A stretch of 64,000 bases of DNA from QHWF01 sp036848175. GTDB taxonomy: Bacteria > Acidobacteriota > Vicinamibacteria > Vicinamibacterales > CAVVIG01. Shown piece by piece: positions 32,801 to 40,300 of this stretch. Where the stretch lies: positions 24,307-88,306 of the forward strand of contig DAIUKO010000001.1 of the NCBI GenBank assembly GCA_036848175.1, read 5' to 3'. How positions within the stretch are numbered: the stretch's first letter is position 1; each line of letters opens with the position of its first letter. The translations under genes and the position numbers were made by a program. A model generated the notes under the pieces. That model was not told where the DNA came from. It saw nothing but the letters and a program-made list of their open reading frames with translations, and searched no databases.

Positions 32801-33580
32801 CGTCGCTCAGCTTCGATCTGACGATCACCAGCCTCTATCTGCCGCTCGTCACCGGCTGTCCGGTCACGCTGCTCGATCCGCGCGCCGACGTCGACGAGCT
32901 CGCGAACGTTGTTCGCCACGCGCGCGGCCTCAGCCTGTTGAAGCTGACGCCCGCCCACCTGGAGGTGCTCGAGCAGCGCCTGGCGGAGGACGATCTCGCT
33001 GGAAACATCAACGCGCTCGTCATTGGCGGCGAAGCGCTCCATCACGCGCGCCTGAAGTTCTGGCGCGACAAGGCGCCGGGAACGCGCCTGATCAACGAAT
33101 ACGGTCCGACGGAAACCGTCGTCGGCTGCTGCGTGCACGACGCGACCGACGTTGTCGACGGAGCGGCCGAAGGCGCCGTGTCGATCGGCAAGCCGATCGC
33201 GAACCTGCAGATGCACATCCTCGACGGCAATCTCGAACGCGTGCCGGTCGGCGTGCCCGGCGAGGTGTTCATCGGCGGCGCCGGCGTCGCGCGCGGCTAC
33301 ATCGGACGTCCGGATCTCACCGCCGAACGATTCCTGCCGAACCCATTTGCGGCAGAGAAGGGCGCGCGGCTCTACAAGACCGGCGACCGTGCGCGGTACC
33401 GCGCCGACGGCCGCATCGACTATCTCGGCCGCCTCGACGACCAGGTGAAGATCCGCGGCTATCGCGTCGAGCTCGGCGAGATCGAAGCGGCCCTCACCGA
33501 ACATCCAGCGGTCACGCACGCGGCGGTCGCGCTCCGTCGTGCGGCGTCGGGCGATGCCCGGCTCATCGCCTACGTCGTAG
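17812..33580 (+). CDS. Giant NRPS, part 1: five Asn-type C-A-T modules (cut by scaffold gap)
   Basis: 5256 residues up to the gap. The start chosen is ATG 17812 (MDSSKFSDG). Modules, with HHxxxDG and carrier-domain Ser positions: module 1 C (HHIVVDG, residue 164), A, T (Ser1049); module 2 C (HHIVIDG, 1236), A, T (Ser2145); module 3 C (HHIAIDG, 2334), A, T (Ser3219); module 4 C (HHIVIDG, 3404), A, T (Ser4277); module 5 C (HHIVLDG, 4467), A. All five A domains share FDLTVTS or FDLTITS, LLKLTPAHL, GGE and NEYGPTETVVG, giving the pocket code DLTKVGEVGK, which matches Asn-type codes. No epimerase or N-methyltransferase domain is present. The first module begins with a C domain, so it accepts a chain from another protein or an acyl starter. 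Short palindromic repeats are inserted in frame at 20605, 23914, 26126 and 32531. It continues at 33681. Confidence 0.95.
20605..20643. repeat. In-frame palindromic repeat in NRPS module 1
   Basis: A degenerate, reverse-oriented copy of the TTCGACA-type repeat, read as PSTLVLSGVDERA in the protein. It lies between the end of the main adenylation fold (LLAYVA) and the GFDVELREFL segment, a surface linker. The reading frame is kept. Confidence 0.7.
23142..23168. repeat. Nine-bp tandem repeat in NRPS module 2
   Basis: GTCTCCAGG occurs twice in tandem, followed by a variant GTCTCCCGT. It adds a Ser-Pro-Gly run (SSPGSPGSPVS) to adenylation domain 2, just before the DVEDLARVLR helix. Modules 1 and 3 lack it at this place. 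Because the unit is 9 bp, copy-number change keeps frame. Confidence 0.8.
23914..23953. repeat. In-frame palindromic repeat in NRPS module 2
   Basis: The clearest copy of the family. Arms CGCTCGTCC (23914-23922) and GGACGAGCG (23937-23945) are perfectly complementary, and CCTTCGACGC pairs with GCGTCGAAGG. It is read as SSFDAAQDERRRV. It sits at the same linker as the module 1 copy, after the LVAYV strand of the adenylation domain. Confidence 0.85.
26126..26158. repeat. In-frame palindromic repeat in NRPS module 3
   Basis: Same family, core CCTTCGACGCGGCTCAGG, read as SSFDAAQDERRSV. Here it is inserted earlier in the adenylation domain, after IEVLLT and before VRVVHLDRDW, between the A2 and A3 core motifs. 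The frame is preserved. Confidence 0.85.
32531..32563. repeat. In-frame palindromic repeat in NRPS module 5
   Basis: Same family, core CCTTCGACACGGCTCAGG, read as AFDTAQDERRRV. It occupies the same A2-A3 loop of the adenylation domain as the module 3 copy. A second copy probably lies in the 33581 gap of the same module. Confidence 0.85.
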
Positions 33581-33680
33581 NNNNNNNNNNNNNNNNNNNN
33601 NNNNNNNNNNNNNNNNNNNNNNNNNNNNNNNNNNNNNNNNNNNNNNNNNNNNNNNNNNNNNNNNNNNNNNNNNNNNNNNN
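33581..33680. other. Scaffold gap of 100 N inside the giant NRPS gene
   Basis: Exactly 100 N, the usual placeholder for an unknown length. It lies in adenylation domain 5, after LIAYVV and before GFEIELREFL. In module 1 the same interval holds an in-frame palindromic repeat and about 30 residues. The gap therefore probably hides a short repeat copy that broke assembly. The apparent frame change across it is meaningless. Confidence 0.9.
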
Positions 33681-36600
33681 GGTTTTGAAATCGAGCTCCG
33701 CGAGTTCCTGAAGGAACGGCTCCCGGAGTACGAGATTCCATCGGCGTTCGTCGTGCTCGGCGCACTGCCGCTCACCGTGAATGGCAAGGTCGATCGCACG
33801 GCGCTGCCCGAGCCCGATCCACTGAAAGGCGACAGCACCGCCGCGCAGGCGCCGCGCACTGCGTCAGAGGGATTGCTCCACGACATCTGGACAGAAGTCC
33901 TCGGCACGACGGCCATCGGCATTCACGACAACTTCTTCGAGCTGGGCGGCCACTCGCTGCTCGCCACCCGTGTCATCTCGCGCGTGCGGCAGATCTTCGA
34001 GATCGAGCTGCCGCTGCGCAGCCTCTTCGAGGCGCCCACGATCGCCGGCATGGCCGCGCGCGTCGAGGCGGCGCGCCGCGGAGAGTCCGAGAAGCCGGAC
34101 CGGCCGATGCGCGCCTCGCGCGATGCGCAGCTGCCGCTGTCCTACGCGCAGCAGCGCCTGTGGTTCCTGCACCAGCTCGATCCGCAGAGTGCGGTCTACA
34201 ACATTCCGCTCGCGCTGCGCCTCACCGGTGAGCTCGACGAAGAAGCGCTCGGCCGCGCGGTGTCGCGGCTCGTCGAACGCCACGAAGTGCTGCGCACGCG
34301 GTTCGTCGCCGCCGACGACGAGCCGATCCAGATGATCGATCCGAGCGGCGACGTCGATCTCCGTCGCCTCGACTTCAGCGGGTCCGAGGACGACGCGCAG
34401 CGGTGGGCGCAGCAGGAAGCACGCGCGCCTTTCGATCTGAGCCGCGGACCGCTCGTCCGGGTCAGTCTCCTTCGCCTCGGCGCCAACGAGCATGTCCTCT
34501 TGTTCGTGATGCATCACTCGGTCGTCGACGGCTGGTCCGTTGGCATTCTCCTCGAGGAACTCGGCCGGCTCTACGACGACTGCCGCAGCGGCGAGACGTC
34601 GCCGTTGCCGGGGCTGCCGGTGCAGTACGCCGACTACGCGATCTGGCAGCGGCGCTGGCTCGACGGTGCGATTCACGACCGGCAGGTGAGCTACTGGACG
34701 CAGCAACTGCAAGGACTGGAAGTCCTCGAATTGACGCCGGATCGGCCGCGCCCGTCGGTGCAGACGTTCAACGGAGCGTGCGAGACGCTCGAGCTGCCCG
34801 CGTCGATCGGCCAGGCGCTCCATCGGGTGAGCCGCGACGAAGGCGCGACGATGTTCATGACGCTGCTCGCGGCGTTCCAGCTGCTGCTCGCGCGCTACAC
34901 GGGAAGGAAAGACGTCGCCGTCGGAACGACCGTCGCGAACCGCACGCAGCTCGAAGTCGAAGGGCTGGTCGGCTTCTTCGTCAACACGCTGGTGATGCGG
35001 ACGAACCTGGACGGGAATCCATCGTTCCGCGAAGTCGTGCGCCGCGTCCGCAAGACCTGCCTCGACGCCTACGCCCATCAGGATCTGCCGTTCGAGAAGC
35101 TGGTCGAAGAGCTGCACCCGGAGCGCGATCTCAGTCGATCGCCGTTCTTCACGATCCTCTTCCAGCTGCAGAACGCCCCCGAATCGCCGCTGGCGATGAG
35201 CGGCCTCGAGACCGAGACCTATCCGCTCGGCACCAACACGGCGAAATTCGATCTCCACCTCGCGTTGAGCGAGACGGCCGGCCAGCTCGCCGGCTCGATT
35301 GAATACAACACCGATCTGTTCGAGCCGGAGACGGTCCGCCGCCTGCTGAACCACTACGCGACGCTGCTCGAAGGCGTCGCTGCCGATCCGGAACAGCCGG
35401 TGTCAATGCTGCCGCTCTTGACCGCCGGAGAGCTGGCGCAGCTCGGCGCCTGGAACGACACGACGCGCGCGTATCGCCGCGACGAGTCGCTCGTATCGCT
35501 GTTCGAAGAACGCGTCGACCGATCGCCCGATGCCGTCGCCGTGATCTCGGGCGAACGCGAGTGGACGTTCACGGAGCTGAACGCGCGCGCCAACCAGCTC
35601 GCGAGCTATCTCGTCGAGCTCGGCGTCGGCTGCGAAAGCCGCATCGGCATCTGCCTCGAGCGCTCGGCGGAAATGATGATGGCGCTGCTGGCCGTTCTCA
35701 AAACCGGCGCGTCGTACGTGCCGCTCGATCCCGAATATCCCTCGTCGCGGCTCGACTACATGATCGGCGACGCGGGCATCGAGATCCTGCTCACACGCAG
35801 CGAATTCCAGCGCGGCCCCGGAGAGGGGCGCCGCGAGGTGCTGCTCGATGTCGAGTGGGATCAGCTGTCGCGTCGCGACGGCTCGAATCGGGGCGTCGGA
35901 ATCGAATCCGACCAGGTCGCGTACGTGCTCTACACGTCGGGATCGACGGGGCGGCCGAAGGGCGTGATGGGAACGCATCGCGCGACCATCAACCGGCTCG
36001 CCTGGATGTACGACGCGTATCCGTTCGAACCGCACGAAGTCTGCTGCGCCAAGGCCTCGCTGAACTTCGTCGACTCGATCTGGGAGCTGTTCGGTCCGCT
36101 GCTCAAAGGGGTCCCGACGGTTCTGCTTCCGGCGGCGCTGAATTACGACCTCGAGGCCTTCGTGCGCACGCTCGCGCGGTTCCGCGTCACCAGGCTCGTG
36201 CTCGTGCCGTCGCTGCTGCGCGCGATGCTCGAGACCACCGACGGCGAGATCGGGCTGCCCGACTTGAAGTACTGGGTGACGAGCGGAGAGCCGCTGCCGG
36301 CCAGCCTCGCCCACGAGTTCCTGAAGCGCGTGCCGGACGCACGCCTGCTCAACCTCTACGGGTCGTCGGAAGACGCCGCGGACGTCACGTGCCATGAGCT
36401 CCGCTCCGAGGTGACCACGGTGTCGGCGCCGATCGGCCGTCCGATCGCCAACACCGAAATCCACATCCTCGATCGCGATCTCAATCCGGTGCCGATCGGC
36501 GTGCCCGGAGAGATTTGCGTCGCCGGCGACGGGCTCGCTCGTGGATACCTGAATCGTCCGGATCTGACCGCCGAGAAGTTCGTCCCGAATCCGTTCGCTG

Positions 36601-37346
36601 CGGGTCGCGCGTCGCGGATGTATCGCACCGGCGATCTCGGCGCCTTCCAGCCGGATGGCACCGTCGCCTTCCTCGGCCGCACCGATCACCAGGTGAAGAT
36701 TCGCGGCCACCGCGTCGAGATCGGCGAGGTCGAAGCGGCGCTCGAATCGCACAGTCGCGTCAAGCAGGCGATCGTGACCGCGATCGACGATGGCGCCGCC
36801 GGCAAGATGCTCGCCGCCTACTTCGTCGCGCATGGCGAAGCGCCTGCGCCGGAGGAGCTGCGCGAATTCCTGCGGAATGCGCTGCCGGCCTACATGGTCC
36901 CGTCGTTCTTCATCGAGATGGGCGAGATGCCGCTGATGCCGAACGCCAAGGTCGATCGGCGCGCGCTGCCGGCGCCGGCGCGAAGAGCCAGCGACGAGGA
37001 TCGCGTCCAGGCCCCGCTCACCGATCTCGAGGAACGGATCGGCGCCATCTGGAAGCAGCTCTTGAACATCGATCACGTCGGCCTCGACGACAACTTCTTC
37101 GACGTCGGCGGCCACTCGCTGCAGATCGTGCGGCTCAGGAGCGAGATGCGGAAGGCCTTCGGCCGCGAGCTGACGGTCCTCGATCTGTTCTCGCACCCGA
37201 CGATCCGATCGCTCGCGGGTCTCCTGGGCAACGGCAGTGCACATCGAGAAGCGTTCTCGATTGCCAATATCCACCACCGCGCAAATCTGCGGAGAGAGTT
37301 CTTCAGTCGGATTCAGCAGGAAGTTGAGAGGAGATTCGAGGCATGA
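33681..37346 (+). CDS. Giant NRPS, part 2: end of module 5 and beta-alanine-type module 6
   Basis: 1221 residues that continue the same polypeptide: the end of adenylation domain 5 (NGKVDRTALP), its carrier domain (LGGHSLL near 33950), then module 6 with C (HHSVVDG near 34513), A (35490-36970) and T (VGGHSLQ near 37110). The module 6 pocket reads VDWVVSLADK. The usual Asp that binds the alpha-amino group is replaced by Val (LNFVDSIWELF), as known for beta-amino acid domains, and the code matches beta-alanine-type signatures. This domain clearly differs from the five Asn-type domains. The gene ends in an ATGA overlap with the PKS, so the carrier-bound chain should pass to the ketosynthase. A basic, Arg-rich tail (ANLRREFFSRIQQEVERRF) may be a docking element. 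Confidence 0.93.
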   Translation, partial: GFEIELREFLKERLPEYEIPSAFVVLGALPLTVNGKVDRTALPEPDPLKGDSTAAQAPRTASEGLLHDIWTEVLGTTAIGIHDNFFELGGHSLLATRVISRVRQIFEIELPLRSLFEAPTIAGMAARVEAARRGESEKPDRPMRASRDAQLPLSYAQQRLWFLHQLDPQSAVYNIPLALRLTGELDEEALGRAVSRLVERHEVLRTRFVAADDEPIQMIDPSGDVDLRRLDFSGSEDDAQRWAQQEARAPFDLSRGPLVRVSLLRLGANEHVLLFVMHHSVVDGWSVGILLEELGRLYDDCRSGETSPLPGLPVQYADYAIWQRRWLDGAIHDRQVSYWTQQLQGLEVLELTPDRPRPSVQTFNGACETLELPASIGQALHRVSRDEGATMFMTLLAAFQLLLARYTGRKDVAVGTTVANRTQLEVEGLVGFFVNTLVMRTNLDGNPSFREVVRRVRKTCLDAYAHQDLPFEKLVEELHPERDLSRSPFFTILFQLQNAPESPLAMSGLETETYPLGTNTAKFDLHLALSETAGQLAGSIEYNTDLFEPETVRRLLNHYATLLEGVAADPEQPVSMLPLLTAGELAQLGAWNDTTRAYRRDESLVSLFEERVDRSPDAVAVISGEREWTFTELNARANQLASYLVELGVGCESRIGICLERSAEMMMALLAVLKTGASYVPLDPEYPSSRLDYMIGDAGIEILLTRSEFQRGPGEGRREVLLDVEWDQLSRRDGSNRGVGIESDQVAYVLYTSGSTGRPKGVMGTHRATINRLAWMYDAYPFEPHEVCCAKASLNFVDSIWELFGPLLKGVPTVLLPAALNYDLEAFVRTLARFRVTRLVLVPSLLRAMLETTDGEIGLPDLKYWVTSGEPLPASLAHEFLKRVPDARLLNLYGSSEDAADVTCHELRSEVTTVSAPIGRPIANTEIHILDRDLNPVPIGVPGEICVAGDGLARGYLNRPDLTAEKFVPNPFAAGRASRMYRTGDLGAFQPDGTVAFLGRTDHQVKIRGHRVEIGEVEAALESHSRVKQAIVTAIDDGAAGKMLAAYFVAHGEAPAPEELREFLRNALPAYMVPSFFIEMGEMPLMPNAKVDRRALPAPARRASDEDRVQAPLTDLEERIGAIWKQLLNIDHVGLDDNFFDVGGHSLQIVRLRSEMRKAFGRELTVLDLFSHPTIRSLAGLLGNGSAHREAFSIANIHHRANLRREFFSRIQQEVERRFEA

Positions 37347-40300
37347 CAACCCGAGGGCACAGCTTACCGGAGGGAATCGCCGTCGTCGGCATGTCGGGCC
37401 GGTATCCCGGCGCGCGCAACGTCGAGCAGTTCTGGGAGATTCTCAGAGACGGCAAAGAGACCATCAGCTACTTCACCGACGAGCAGCTCCTCGAGGCCGG
37501 CTTCGACCCCGACATGGTGCGCGATCCGTCGTTCGTGAAAGCACGTCCGGTTTACGAACGGCCGATGGATTTCGATGCGCCGTTCTTCGGCTACACGCCG
37601 CGCGAAGCGGAGATCATCGATCCGCAGCAGCGCGTGTTCCTCGAGTGCGCGTGGGAAGCCCTCGAAGACGCCGGCTACGATCCGCTCGACTATCCGGGTG
37701 CGATCGGACTGTTCGGCGGCTCGGGCATGACCTACTACCTGTTCGGTCTCATCGACAACCAGCGGGTCATGTCGACGATGGGCGGGCTGGCGGTGACGAC
37801 GTCGAACGAGAAGGACTACTTTGCGACGCGCGCCGGCTACAAGCTGAATCTGCGCGGACCCTGCGTAACGGTGCAGACCGCGTGCTCGACCGCGCACGTC
37901 GGCATCATCTTCGGCTGCCAGAGCCTGCTGACCTACCAGACCGATATCGCGCTCGCCGGCGGCGCGACGATCGCGCCGAGCCAGATCGGCGGCTACTACT
38001 ACACCGAGGGCGGCATCGTCTCGCAGGACGGCCACAATCGCGCCTTCGACGCGTCGGGCCAGGGCACCATCTTCGGATCGGGCGCAGGCGTCGTCGTGCT
38101 GAAGCGGTTGAAGGATGCGATCGCCGACGGCGACGCGATTCATGCGGTCATCCGCGGCTTCGGCATCAACAACGACGGTTCGGCGAAGGTTGGATTCACG
38201 GCGCCGGGCGTCGACGGCCAGGCCTCGGTGTGCCTCGATGCGCTGGCGATGTCGGGCATTCATCCTGAGACGGTCAACTACGTCGAGTGCCACGGCACCG
38301 CGACGCCGCTCGGCGACCTCGTGGAGATCACGGCACTCTCGAAGGCGTACCGCGCCTTCACGGATCGCAAGCAGTACTGCGCCGTCGGCTCGGTGAAGAC
38401 GAACATCGGCCACATGGACGCGGCCGCCGGCATCGCCGGCTTCACCAAGGCGGTGCTCGCGCTCAAACATCGGCAGATTCCGCCGAGCCTGCACTTCGAG
38501 AAACCGAATCCGCAGATCGACTTCGGCAACAGCCCGTTCTACGTCAACACGAAGCTGTCGGAGATGAAGCGGCACAACGGCACGCCGTTGCGCGCGGGCG
38601 TGAGCTCGTTCGGCGTCGGCGGCACCAATGCGCATCTGATCATCGAAGAAGCGCCGGTGGTCGAGCCGACGAGCGCGTCGCGGCCGTGGCAACTGCTGGT
38701 GTGGTCGGCGAAGACGAGCAAGGCGCTCGACAACATGACGGCGAACCTTGCCGACCATCTCGAGCGGCATCCCGAACTCTCACTGGCCGACGTCGCGTTC
38801 ACGCTGCAGGTTGGGCGCCGGACGTTCGCGCACCGGCGCGCGCTGGCCTGCCGCACACGCGAAGAAGCGATCGCGGCACTCAGGGGCAACGCGCCCGGCA
38901 AGCTGCTGACGCTGACCAGGGATCAGGAGTCGGCCAAGATCGCGTTCCTGTTTCCGGGCCAGGGCGCGCAGCACCCGAACATGGGCCGGGAGGTCTACGA
39001 GAACGAACCGATCTTCCGCGAGCACGTCGACCGGTGCTGCGAGGTGCTGAAGCCGATCCTCGGATCGGATCTGCGCGACGTTCTGTATCCAGCCGCGGAT
39101 CGCGTGGAGCAGGCGGAAGGGACGCTCACGCAGACGCGCTTCGCGCAGCCGGCCTTGTTCGTCATCGAATACGCGCTCGCGCGGCTCTGGATGCAGTGGG
39201 GCATCGAAGCCGAGGCGATGGTCGGCCATAGCATCGGCGAGTACGTGGCCGCGTGTCTGGCCGGCGTGTTCAGCCTCGAGGACGCGTTGAAGCTCGTCGC
39301 CGAGCGCGGCGCGCTGATGCAGGGTGTCCAGGAAGGCTCGATGCTGGGCGTCCTGCTTTCCGAAACAGAAATCCAGCCGTGGCTCGCGCCGTTTGCGAAT
39401 CTCTCGATCGCGGCCGTCAACGCGCCGTCGACGTGCGTGGTCTCCGGCCCGACCGATCAGATCGACGCGCTCGAGCAGACGCTCGTCGCCGCGGAAGTGC
39501 CGGCGCGGCGGCTGCACACGTCGCACGCGTTCCACTCGGCGATGATGGATCCGATCCTCGACGAGTTCCGCAAGGTCGTGCGGCGCGTGAAGTTGTCCGC
39601 GCCTCGCTCGCCCTATCTGTCGAATCTCACCGGCGGCTGGGCGACCGCCGCGCAGGCGACCGATCCTGAGTACTGGGTCAACCATCTGCGTCAACCGGTT
39701 CGCTTTTCGGAGAATGTCGCGGCGCTGCTCGAAGCGAAGGGCAGAGTCCTCGTCGAAGTCGGCCCGGGCCGCACGCTCGGGTCGCTCGTCACGCAGCACC
39801 CTTCACGGAAGCCGGAGCACAGCGTGCTCGCGTCGCTACCGCACCCCAAACATGATCCGTTGACGGATTTGCCGTTCCTGTTCACGACGGCCGGCCGTCT
39901 GTGGCTCGAAGGGAAGCCGCTCACGTGGGGCGCCTTCTATACCGACGAGCGCCGCCGTCGAATCTCCTTGCCGACCTATCCGTTCGACCACGAGCAGTAC
40001 TTCGTCGATCTCGCGCCGAAGGCGCAGGATCCGACGCAGATTTCACCGAAGAAGATTCCGGACATCTCGAAGTGGTTCCACTATCCGTCGTGGAAGCGCG
40101 TCGCGCCGCTGCCGGCCGCGCAGGTCGCGGTGGGCGGCGTCTGCATGATCTTCCTCGACGAGTGCGGCATCGGCGCGCAGATCGAAGAGTGCCTCGAGGC
40201 CGCCTTCTGGGAAGTCATTACCATCAAGGCGGGCGACGAGTTCAGCCACGACGCTCCGCTGTCGTTCACGATCCGTCCCGGCGTGCAGGACGACTACAAC

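Noticed and set aside
33581..33680. A frameshift in the NRPS gene
   Set aside because: The frame changes only across 100 N of arbitrary length; both sides are intact and homologous to uninterrupted modules.
18715..35354. Very long minus-strand frames (up to 935 residues) opposite the giant NRPS
   Set aside because: They repeat in step with the NRPS modules and have Arg/Asp-rich composition with no recognisable domain, so they are mirror images of the real coding strand.
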